This document shows positions 16,677 to 24,424 of a stretch of 64,000 nt of DNA, one piece after another (position 1 is the stretch's first letter; every line of letters begins with the position of its first letter). Made by a program: the position numbers and the translations under genes. A model generated the notes under the pieces. The model saw only the letters and a program-made list of their open reading frames with translations, made no database searches and was not told the origin of the DNA. The stretch comes from Unio delphinus (Eukaryota; Mollusca; Bivalvia; Unionida; Unionidae), in NCBI GenBank assembly GCA_029339505.1, contig JAQISU010000115.1, positions 1,297,001-1,361,000 on the forward strand. The letters are read 5' to 3'.

Positions 16677-19600
16677 ATGAAGGAATTAGGGAGAACGCCT
16701 TCGAAAAATGCTGATAAGGAGTTTAAGAGATTATTAAAAATCAATCCTAGATTTAATCTCGATAAACCCAAAAAACGTAACAAACGTCCAATAGACGGAA
16801 ACATGAAAGAGTTTAAGAGATTATTAAAAATCAATCCTAGATTTAATCTCGATAAACCCAAAAAACGTAACAAACGTCCAATAGACGGAAACATGAAAGA
16901 GTTTAAGAGATTATTAAAAATCAATCCTAGATTTAATCTCGATAGACCAAAAAAAACCAAAAAACGTCCAATAGACGGAAACATGAAAGAGTTTAAGAGA
17001 TTATTAAAAATCAATCCTAGATTTAATCTCGATAGACCCAAAAAACGTAACAAAATCAATCCTAGATTTAATCTCGATAAACCCAAAAAACGTCCAATAG
17101 ACGGAAACATGAAAGAGTTTAAGAGATTATTGAAAATCAATCCTAGATTTAATCTCGATAAACCAAAAAAAACGTCCAAGAGAGATTACCCCTGGAAAGA
17201 TGCTCAATTCAATCTCGATATAGCTTCTAATACACCAAAGAATACAATTCTTGATAAAGCCATGATTAGTAAAATCAGAGACTGTTTTAATGAATTTAAG
17301 CGTGATGGAGCATCTTATTGTTGGTCAACATTTCGAATTGATGGTGTTGTTGATGCTACCATGAATGATGAAAAAGCAGCAGTGATAATTTCACGTGTTG
17401 GGGAAAAACGGCATTTTTTCCGAATCAAATTCATTATCGAAGTCGAAGGCAAATGGATTATTAAGGATAAATTTGAACCAATCCTCAAGAATAAAAAAGC
17501 TGTCATTGTGAGTAGAGATTCCAAACCAGGGATTCTAACCGGCATTGATAAACCATACTACGAAAGATCTTATCCCGTAACAGCAATGGTTTATGGGATA
17601 TATCCGTTAAATGATAAACCCGATATCGCAAAACTAGCTCCTATGAAATATTCGTCAGGGCTTAATTGTGTAGCAGAACGAATAATAGAACACTTCACAA
17701 ATGCATCCCGAGGAAATAAACTAACTGATCTGCGACGTAGGAAAATAACCGAGTGGGAACTGACAGTGAAACAGCATGGTGCAAAGATTTCTGATATAGC
17801 TAAATTAGAAACATCATTAAGATTTCCAATAACAGTTATGACGATAACGGGAGAGGTTTTATACGAACCGAAATATAACAAAAATGGAGCACCAATACAG
17901 ATTATTGATCATAACAAACACGCGTGGACACCTGCGGTAACAATATTTCCACGAGAACGAACCGTGAAATATATCCCTAAGGAGTTCGTCGGGGATGTTT
18001 TCTATGAAGAGAAATTATTTGATGCTATTCATGCGTTGTGTAAGGATGATCCTGTGTCAGTGTGGTTACTTAGAAGTGATGAAGAATTCGATCAATTTGT
18101 AAAACCAAATGGTGAATTATATCGCATTGAAGAATTAGATAACAGAATGAGAAAAATCGCTAGTGATTTTTCACCGCAGAATTCCCATGAAAAACTACTC
18201 ACGGATAGTTTTACTATTCCATCAGTGGTAGCTCACTTCGCAAGAGAAAAAAACTCATGGCGTCCAACACGAAATGATTTTCTCGAGGATGTTAAATTGA
18301 GTTGCGTCGAATTTGGTCATGGAGGACTGTGGAATACGAAATACTCACGTGATGGTATGATTTCAATTGATATAGCCGCGTGTTATCCCGGAAGTTTTCT
18401 CGGGTATGGGGAATGCGCTGAGTACTTCAAACGATTTGGACACCCCACGCATGAAATGACTCGTGTTGCGATTAATGGACCATTACCTGATTTTGATTTA
18501 ACCGGATTCGCTCGTGTGATATCATTTGAATTAGCTACAGGGTTACATCCGTGTAGTTATGTTTGGCTCGGTAGACACCTATCTGAAAAACACTGGATGC
18601 CAATAGTGCTATTGAGATATATGATTGATTGTGGTATGCTAATATCGTTGATTGTTTCCGATGCTATTATATGCTATCGAGCTCAGAAAGAAGTTTGGCT
18701 ACCACAACCCAATCTAGATAGAATAATCAACGAACTACGAAAACAGTTTCCAGATTTCAGTGAAGAAGAAATCATAAATTGGTCTAAGAAGTTATTTGAA
18801 ATTAAAAAAGAACAAGCAAAAGATCTCGGAAGAAGAATAATCGGTAAATTTACCCAGGGTGGACGATACGATAACGCAAAATATTCTTCGCGGTTGATCA
18901 TAGATGTCGCTGAATACGATTTTATTGTAGCGGATTTAATGAAACAGGGAAAACTTGTATCCCGTAAGGATGCTTTTCTATCCAATGGTGAGAAATTAGG
19001 TACGGTTGTTACCTACTGTGATGGATATAATTCCCAGTACACACATTTGAGAAGTTCAATGCTAGCCTATGCTTGCATTAATCTATTTTCGATGATAAAT
19101 AGATTTCCTAATACCGCGGTTAGAGTGGCCACTGATTCGATGTATATACACAATAAGTACAAATCAGCTGTAGCGGCATTCACAGATCCGGAGGAAGCGT
19201 GGGGGCGTTGGCGATTTAAAAAGGAGATGCTACATGAGTATTGTGAATCCGCAAACGTTGCCATGGATGATAAATATATTTGTTGTAACCGTATTGAAAT
19301 TCAATCAGAATTTTCTAATGCACCACCGGTATCTGATCCAGTATGTAGATACAAGACAGTTTATTTAAACGGTTGTGGTGGGTCAGGAAAGACAACTCGT
19401 GCAATTGAATTATTTCGTGGTGGTGGAAATACTTGTATTTCTACTAACATGATTGTGCTAACACCGACTCACAGACTCGCCAGAGAGATGATACAGCGAG
19501 GGGTAAATGCTTGCACTTATCACAGCTTCTTTCGATGGAAGGGTGACAAATGGACTCCTGATCGAATGGGTGATAAATTCATTCCTGAAATCATAATCTG

Positions 19601-20639
19601 GGATGAAATATGCACAGTGTCATTAGATGTATTAAAAACATTTCTTGAGTGGTTGTTAACCAAAAACACAAAAGTCGTCATGTGCGGGGATCAAGGCCAA
19701 CCACCACCATTTGTCGGTGCATCTCCACATGAATGGCTAAAGGGTTTTGTAGACTACTATGAAGAAATCACCACTGATTATAGATCACTTGATGAACGAT
19801 TACGCGAGTTCAAAGCGCTAATTAGATTACAACCGGATAGAATCCAATGCGAAATAACGCGTGAAGTGATTTCAGAAACCCCAATGAATGATTTCTGGGA
19901 AGCGTGGAGACCAAACGATTTGATCATTGCAAGTAGAAAAATAGTCAGGGATACACTTCAGATGAAGTTATTTGAATTGCATAAAGAAAAATTTGCAACG
20001 CTTCCAGTACCCCTTTGTTATAGGCCATCGGATACACGAAAACAGAATATTGAAGTTGATATTCCAGGACAGAATGAAAAACAAATTCTGGTATTAAATG
20101 ATATTGTGCTGGTTGATATCAATGTCGTTGAAGATGCATTGCGTGCTAATAAATCCCCGTGGACGCTAGGATACGCAGCAACAATACACTCTTCACAGGG
20201 ATTGACTATATCGGATACAATTGTTTGGATGGTAGATAATCGCATCGAATGGTCAAATTTAGTCTATCTCGCAGTATCCAGAGTACGAAACATAAATCAA
20301 CTTCGAAGAGTTGTCCTCGATGATGAAATCATTGGTGATGATAATGACACAACAATAAGTGATATTGATGTTAGCATCATTAATAAAAAACTCTCCGGTT
20401 ACAAACAACAGGACAAAAAAAAACAACGAGAATTTGATATTGATGCTGAATTAATAATCACTTTGAAGAAACAACAGAATAATCACTGCGCGAGTTGCAA
20501 TTGTATAATGCGTTGGCAGTATTCGGATAAGGATCCTCGCCAATTCACCGTAGACAGAAAAAATAACAATCTCGGTCATGTCAGAAATAATGTGATGTTG
20601 ACTTGTCTTGAGTGCAATAGACGCAACGGTGCTAGTTAA
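16677..20639 (+). CDS. DNA polymerase B - SF1 helicase - HNH fusion (1320 aa)
   Basis: A multidomain replication protein. Residues about 14-170 are five near-perfect 30-residue repeats (EFKRLLKINPRFNLDKPKKR) plus a partial one, strongly basic. The polymerase B palm follows: motif A DIAACYPGSF at 565, motif B region AKDLGRRIIGKF at 714, motif C ATDSMYI at 818. Motif B has Arg-Arg where most family members have Asn-Ser, and motif C has Ala for the first Asp of DTDS. The SF1 helicase has Walker A GCGGSGKTT at 899, Walker B WDE at 975-977, motif III CGDQGQ at 1003 and ATIHSSQGLT/YLAVSRVRN near 1168-1200. The C-terminus is an HNH-type zinc module (HCASC...VDRKNNNLGH...CLECNRRN). ATG 16677 is the first start; upstream in-frame codons begin only with GTG. 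The stop overlaps the integrase stop tail-to-tail. Confidence 0.88.
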   Translation: MKELGRTPSKNADKEFKRLLKINPRFNLDKPKKRNKRPIDGNMKEFKRLLKINPRFNLDKPKKRNKRPIDGNMKEFKRLLKINPRFNLDRPKKTKKRPIDGNMKEFKRLLKINPRFNLDRPKKRNKINPRFNLDKPKKRPIDGNMKEFKRLLKINPRFNLDKPKKTSKRDYPWKDAQFNLDIASNTPKNTILDKAMISKIRDCFNEFKRDGASYCWSTFRIDGVVDATMNDEKAAVIISRVGEKRHFFRIKFIIEVEGKWIIKDKFEPILKNKKAVIVSRDSKPGILTGIDKPYYERSYPVTAMVYGIYPLNDKPDIAKLAPMKYSSGLNCVAERIIEHFTNASRGNKLTDLRRRKITEWELTVKQHGAKISDIAKLETSLRFPITVMTITGEVLYEPKYNKNGAPIQIIDHNKHAWTPAVTIFPRERTVKYIPKEFVGDVFYEEKLFDAIHALCKDDPVSVWLLRSDEEFDQFVKPNGELYRIEELDNRMRKIASDFSPQNSHEKLLTDSFTIPSVVAHFAREKNSWRPTRNDFLEDVKLSCVEFGHGGLWNTKYSRDGMISIDIAACYPGSFLGYGECAEYFKRFGHPTHEMTRVAINGPLPDFDLTGFARVISFELATGLHPCSYVWLGRHLSEKHWMPIVLLRYMIDCGMLISLIVSDAIICYRAQKEVWLPQPNLDRIINELRKQFPDFSEEEIINWSKKLFEIKKEQAKDLGRRIIGKFTQGGRYDNAKYSSRLIIDVAEYDFIVADLMKQGKLVSRKDAFLSNGEKLGTVVTYCDGYNSQYTHLRSSMLAYACINLFSMINRFPNTAVRVATDSMYIHNKYKSAVAAFTDPEEAWGRWRFKKEMLHEYCESANVAMDDKYICCNRIEIQSEFSNAPPVSDPVCRYKTVYLNGCGGSGKTTRAIELFRGGGNTCISTNMIVLTPTHRLAREMIQRGVNACTYHSFFRWKGDKWTPDRMGDKFIPEIIIWDEICTVSLDVLKTFLEWLLTKNTKVVMCGDQGQPPPFVGASPHEWLKGFVDYYEEITTDYRSLDERLREFKALIRLQPDRIQCEITREVISETPMNDFWEAWRPNDLIIASRKIVRDTLQMKLFELHKEKFATLPVPLCYRPSDTRKQNIEVDIPGQNEKQILVLNDIVLVDINVVEDALRANKSPWTLGYAATIHSSQGLTISDTIVWMVDNRIEWSNLVYLAVSRVRNINQLRRVVLDDEIIGDDNDTTISDIDVSIINKKLSGYKQQDKKKQREFDIDAELIITLKKQQNNHCASCNCIMRWQYSDKDPRQFTVDRKNNNLGHVRNNVMLTCLECNRRNGAS
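16713..17180 (+). repeat. 90 bp coding tandem repeats in the polymerase N-terminus
   Basis: Five 90 bp units (30 codons) plus one partial unit of about 54 bp, nearly identical at nucleotide level, including silent sites. The fourth unit is interrupted by the partial copy. Copy number probably varies between insertions. Confidence 0.95.
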
Positions 20640-21594
20640 GACCATGCGGTGGCAATTGAGTATCCTCGGGAATCACTTGTAGTTGTTGTCGAGTAAAACC
20701 CCGCTGAGGAGCAGTTGAATCCAGTTTATAGATTGCTGGTCTACCAGTTGATCGTGTTATACTAGATATCTTATGCGTAGTGACGCTCCAAATAGGATCA
20801 GTAGCCCTTTTTCTACCTCCTTCAAGCTCTCCTGGTTCGTATAAGTACCTCACAATGACATTACTACCAAGAATTGGTTGGGAAACGCTAGCGTTTCTAG
20901 GGAAATCTTTTTGTGGTTGTACGGGTATTGACTTCTTTTTAATCGCGTTGATAGGTTTCATGTTGATTGTTCTAGTAATCTCGTTATTCAGTGCAGTAAT
21001 CACAGATGGTAATCTTTTAACCCATTCACTGGATCGCTTTTCTTGAATGAATTCTTTTGCGTATTGATATCCAAATAACCGCTCAGCAATCGTCCGATTA
21101 AATCGTTCTACAATGGCCTGATCGCGATGTAGCTCAGTATGCCCTCGTCGTATGGTGACATTATGATGTTTCATTGTAGATAACACTGCACCCTGAAATT
21201 CCTTGCCAGGATCAACCTGCAATAGATTTGGCCAACGCAGAGGACCTCGTCGATAAATCCTTTCAAATGCAGAAGCGACTTCAGTGGCTGATTTTGTTTT
21301 TAACGGTTCTGCTTCTTTGTATCGACTTGCAATATCAACTACGGTTAACGCATATTTGTAACCACGATCATGTGGCAGAAATAATATATCAGCCTGATGA
21401 ACTTCATTAGAAGCGGTCACATCAAAATGCGAGAATTGAATTTGTTTAGGCGGTGGTAGATAAATTTGCCATAGTGCCTGTTTGGATAACCAATTAGCCG
21501 CAGTGGTTTTTTTCACTTTTGCAGCTCTAGCGAGTTTATTGATTGCAGCGTTACCCCTCCAGTATCCCCTCGGAGAATAATAAATTGATTCCAT
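20632..21594 (-). CDS. Polinton integrase, rve superfamily (320 aa)
   Basis: Retroviral-type DDE integrase that would insert the element and make the 5-6 bp duplication. The N-terminus YYSPRGYWRGNAAINKLARA and LPPPKQIQFSHFDV is the usual Polinton pre-core region. Catalytic residues: D69 (QADILFLP), D128 (QVDPGKEF) and E163 (AIVERFNRT), with 34 residues between the last two. The C-terminal part (VIVRYLYEPGELEGGRKRA, then IWSVTTHKI and PAIYKLDS) is an SH3-like DNA-binding domain. The start at 21594 (MESIYYSP) is preferred; it lies 4 bp past the PLA2 stop, whereas the ATG at 21612 would overlap it. The stop overlaps the polymerase stop by 8 bp. It contains the 16 bp palindrome GAAACGCTAGCGTTTC at 20882-20897. 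Confidence 0.93.
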   Translation of the reverse strand: MESIYYSPRGYWRGNAAINKLARAAKVKKTTAANWLSKQALWQIYLPPPKQIQFSHFDVTASNEVHQADILFLPHDRGYKYALTVVDIASRYKEAEPLKTKSATEVASAFERIYRRGPLRWPNLLQVDPGKEFQGAVLSTMKHHNVTIRRGHTELHRDQAIVERFNRTIAERLFGYQYAKEFIQEKRSSEWVKRLPSVITALNNEITRTINMKPINAIKKKSIPVQPQKDFPRNASVSQPILGSNVIVRYLYEPGELEGGRKRATDPIWSVTTHKISSITRSTGRPAIYKLDSTAPQRGFTRQQLQVIPEDTQLPPHGLN

Positions 21595-21598
21595 ATTA

Positions 21599-21964
21599 TT
21601 AATTACCAGCACCTAACATCAATTTACTTTTCATAGCCGATTTTATCAAAAATGAAGACAATTTTTCTTTGAAGGATTTATCAGGAATAGCATTTAACGC
21701 ATGAATTAATTTCACATCCGCGAGATGCCTGTTTTGCAGATTGCTGCTTTTATAAGCAACATCATGAAGGTGACAGGCCTTATCAATGGCGTTTATTGGT
21801 TCTTCACCGGGTCGGGGTTGATTTTGATCATCAAGTCTGATATCAAGTCTGGTTCCTGGTCCACAGTAGCTATATCCTGGGAGGTGCTTTTCTCCGGGGT
21901 ATTTTGCCCATGGGGTTCCAGGGAGTTTTGCTAATTTGGCTGCGATATCACCTCCTCGTTTTTT
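21599..21964 (-). CDS. Parvoviral-type phospholipase A2 domain, no own start codon
   Basis: An open frame of about 120 codons with the PLA2 Ca-binding loop HLPGYSYCGPGTRLD and catalytic ACHLHDVAYK, as in parvovirus VP1 and Polinton PLA2 modules that help virions cross endosomal membranes. No ATG precedes these motifs: the frame opens at a stop at 21965-21967 and the only Mets are near the C-terminus (AMKSKLMLGAGN). It overlaps the end of the zinc-ribbon gene, which is one base out of phase. In related elements, as I recall, a DUF5679-like ribbon and this PLA2 form a single protein. Here they meet at an eight-A run containing A AAA AAC (21958-21964, minus strand), the classic -1 frameshift heptamer. 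It is either expressed by frameshifting or broken by a one-base slip. Confidence 0.85.
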   Translation of the reverse strand, partial: KKRGGDIAAKLAKLPGTPWAKYPGEKHLPGYSYCGPGTRLDIRLDDQNQPRPGEEPINAIDKACHLHDVAYKSSNLQNRHLADVKLIHALNAIPDKSFKEKLSSFLIKSAMKSKLMLGAGN

Positions 21965-22137
21965 TTAAAAACATCTCCGGATTGTAAAATCTTTGATTTT
22001 GTAGAAATAAATCTAAATTTCTTTGTACCACATTGCACGCATTTACCAGAAAGCGCTGATCGGTTATTTTTTGTTGTAATCGTCGTCACATCATCTGTGC
22101 CAGTACGCGTTTTACACTTCACACAATATAGATCCAT
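21931..22137 (-). CDS. DUF5679-like zinc ribbon (68 aa in own frame)
   Basis: Small zinc ribbon: YCVKCKTRTGT (residues 4-14), then NNRSALSGKCVQCGTKKFRF (about 24-43). The paired CxxC knuckles and the GKC.QCGTK.FRF ending match the ribbon commonly found in Polintons and other DNA viruses. After the ribbon the frame continues through FKKNEEVISQPN and stops at 21931-21933. The PLA2 frame overlaps from 21964. Its ATG is only 5 bp from the divergent ATPase ATG, so the two 5' leaders must overlap or be extremely short. Confidence 0.8.
   Translation of the reverse strand: MDLYCVKCKTRTGTDDVTTITTKNNRSALSGKCVQCGTKKFRFISTKSKILQSGDVFKKNEEVISQPN
21958..21964 (-). promoter_or_regulatory. Candidate -1 ribosomal frameshift heptamer A AAA AAC
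   Basis: On the minus strand the zinc-ribbon reading frame passes A AAA AAC in exactly the phase required for tandem -1 slippage. The -1 frame leads straight into the PLA2 domain. The heptamer lies inside a run of eight A's, so a simple one-base length error cannot be excluded. Confidence 0.5.
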
Positions 22138-22142
22138 AATTT

Positions 22143-22814
22143 ATGTATAGAAATATGGATATAATTGATTTTTCAGCGACTAAAACAAGAGAACCAATTA
22201 AGCATCATGCAGTGCTACCAAACTCTATCCGGATGATTATAATCGGGCCATCTGGATCCGGTAAAACGCAATTGTTGCTCAATTTAATAATGAGATGGAT
22301 GAAGTGGGATAAGTTGTATTTAATTGCCCCTAGCGTAGATGATCAACGATGTTATGAAGTGTTAAAGGATTTTAACGAGAATGCATCAGAAATTAAGGGT
22401 GAGAACGCCATTGATTTTATAACCGATATCGATGAAGCACCGAGTATTGATGATATTGATGGAGATATTAACAATTTAGTCGTATACGACGATATAATGT
22501 TGGATAAACAAAAGAATCCTGCTAGAATATTTTCCCGTGGGCGTCACAAAAACACTGACGTGATATATGTCACTCAACGCTACACTCAGGTTCCAAAAGT
22601 CATCAGAGATAACTGCAATATTCTTTCTGTATTCAACGGAGTTGATACTCATACTCTTAGAAATATTTGGCAGACATGGTGTTCTGATATGGACTTCAAT
22701 CAATTTCGAGATTTCTTTAGTCATGCTCAGTCGACTCCGCACGGATTCGCAACAATAAATCTACATGATCCTCGGACACGATATCGTATCGGACTGGATC
22801 AAATATTCGGTTAA
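22143..22814 (+). CDS. A32/FtsK-HerA packaging ATPase (223 aa)
   Basis: Genome-packaging ATPase of the PRD1-adenovirus lineage type seen in Polintons. Walker A IIGPSGSGKTQ at residues 34-43; Walker B NLVVYDDIML at 111-120 with D116/D117; SRGRHKNTDVIYVTQRY at about 130-146 carries the arginine-rich and sensor segments of the family. The likely start is the first ATG (22143) or the one at 22155 (MDIIDFSATKT). Full length for the family. Divergent from the zinc-ribbon gene and the only plus-strand gene at the right end; it stops 14 bp before the right TIR. Confidence 0.93.
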   Translation: MYRNMDIIDFSATKTREPIKHHAVLPNSIRMIIIGPSGSGKTQLLLNLIMRWMKWDKLYLIAPSVDDQRCYEVLKDFNENASEIKGENAIDFITDIDEAPSIDDIDGDINNLVVYDDIMLDKQKNPARIFSRGRHKNTDVIYVTQRYTQVPKVIRDNCNILSVFNGVDTHTLRNIWQTWCSDMDFNQFRDFFSHAQSTPHGFATINLHDPRTRYRIGLDQIFG

Positions 22815-22827
22815 AATCGTAAAAGAA

Positions 22828-23080
22828 TTATTAACCCAGAACTGAAAACTTTAGCAGCAGAGAGGGTGGATGACAACAAGTTGCGACCAAAATTAATTAG
22901 AAAATCGTTTTCATTTTTTTAGTTAAAATGATTTCGTAGGGAGATTTCAATCAATTTTTTGTCTGAAAACGTTGTAGGGTTCGCCTTTTTTTGGTTAAAA
23001 TAAGATTATAAGACGGCTCGTTTTAGGATTTCAATCAAATTTTGTCTAAAAACGTTGTAGGATTCACCCTCTCTGCTGCT
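22828..23080 (-). repeat. Right terminal inverted repeat (253 bp)
   Basis: Inverted copy of 7450-7702, ending CACCCTCTCTGCTGCT. Differences seen: two substitutions near 22936-22940 (CTACAT versus CTCCCT in the left orientation) and one near 22911. Confidence 0.95.
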
Positions 23081-23086
23081 GAAATA
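23081..23086. repeat. Target-site duplication, right copy
   Basis: GAAATA, matching 7445-7450. Confidence 0.85.
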
Positions 23087-24424
23087 CCAGTTCAAAATTA
23101 ATGGAGAACACCAACATACAAAGCACGCAGATATAAATTTGTGCTAAAATTAAAGTTATGTATTTTTAAAAAATCGTACATATTTAAGTTATGTATATTT
23201 GAACTATTTTCCGGGTTATAAATTGACTCGAACAAATTGTACTACTGTCTGCGCGCCTTAAACGTATTAGACTGAGGTGATCTTTAGTTTTTAAGGCACA
23301 TATAGTACATCAAAAAAAGAAGTTTAAAAAAAAGGAAACTAAGAAGAACAAGTACATCTTTGGTTCACTGTATTTTAGTCTTGGTAAGTGATAATATATT
23401 TTTAAAACAAAAATAAGGTTGAATTAGTATACTAAGTTTATGATATCCACAAAATCGTATCCTGTGGTGCAAGTGTATTATAACAAGTCTCCTATTTTCG
23501 AGGTCACGCTAAATCAAATATAAAACGGACCATAGATTGTTGGTCAAATAGTAATCTGTTGGCTATCTTCTCCGTAGATTTCAAAACTGATCCTTGATAT
23601 CGAAATCTTAAGGGTCATTTCTCTCCGAGTTATGAGCTTATAGGTGGGATTGTTCTTTATTCATTGAGTAAACAATCAAACAGATGCTAAATATTTGATA
23701 CAACTTTAGGAGATAATCCTTTTGCTCAGAATTGTTACGAACTTTGTTTCTTGCAGTCTGAAGCTTGGAATGATTATCACCAGCAGGTCGTTTTTGAACC
23801 TGAGGCAGAAAAGAAAATGTATTCTTTGAGCTGTAAGGATTATTAACACGGGTCAATATATTGCATGACAAATCATTGATAAAGAAAGAAGTCTACATCT
23901 TTGTACATCAAAGAGTCTTTGCTTTATTTTCCTTTATTTGCTTGTCCAGCCTACATTTTCTCTTCTAGTGAAATTTCATTCGCTTGCAAAGATTTGATGA
24001 GGTGTATGCATTTTATTCCATAGAAGAATAAAAGCAATAAAAGGGCTAAATGTATGTTATGCAAATTATTTTTGGCTCAGATACAATAGCTCCCATAATT
24101 TCTTTAGCAAGAAATGAATTTATTGGATTGAAGACTTTCCCTAACTTCCTCTCTCACAACATTTTTAATTGACAGAATTAAGTCTCAATCGCTGAGTGTG
24201 AACTATAATTAGCACCCAGTTTAACACTGTTCTTCTCCTGCTGTACACACTGCATTTCCATATCAGGAAATGGTTTTCTGTATTGGACCAGTGTGTGTGT
24301 GTTTGTTGTTTTTAAGATAGCTCTTGTCCAAACAACACTCACACTTGAACAAATGTCAGTCCATTTGTTCTGTCTCGAATCCTTTTACAAAAAACAAGCT
24401 GACTAAATCTCTCTTTTTTTTGAG
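23087..24424. other. Gene-free AT-rich region
   Basis: No gene, RNA or clear repeat is seen. Several short poly-A/T runs. A TG-rich stretch lies near 24290-24310. Confidence 0.45.

Larger units (their letters stand above)
7450..23080. mobile_element. Polinton/Maverick endogenous virus-like element, complete
   Basis: A 15,631 bp element bounded by 253 bp terminal inverted repeats and a GAAAT(A) target duplication. It encodes the Polinton hallmark set: protein-primed-type DNA polymerase B, rve integrase, adenain-type protease, packaging ATPase and a major capsid candidate, plus a PLA2-like domain and small virion-type proteins. Structural genes are all on the minus strand in the left 7 kb; replication, integration and packaging genes occupy the right 6 kb. 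All main frames are open except the zinc ribbon/PLA2 pair, which is offset by one base. The near-identical TIRs and intact frames suggest a young insertion. Unusual points are the polymerase-helicase-HNH fusion, a standalone HNH gene and TIRs that are themselves bounded by an inverted repeat. Confidence 0.95.

Noticed and set aside
16670..17179. 169-codon minus-strand frame opposite the polymerase repeats
   Set aside because: Antisense shadow of the 90 bp coding repeats.
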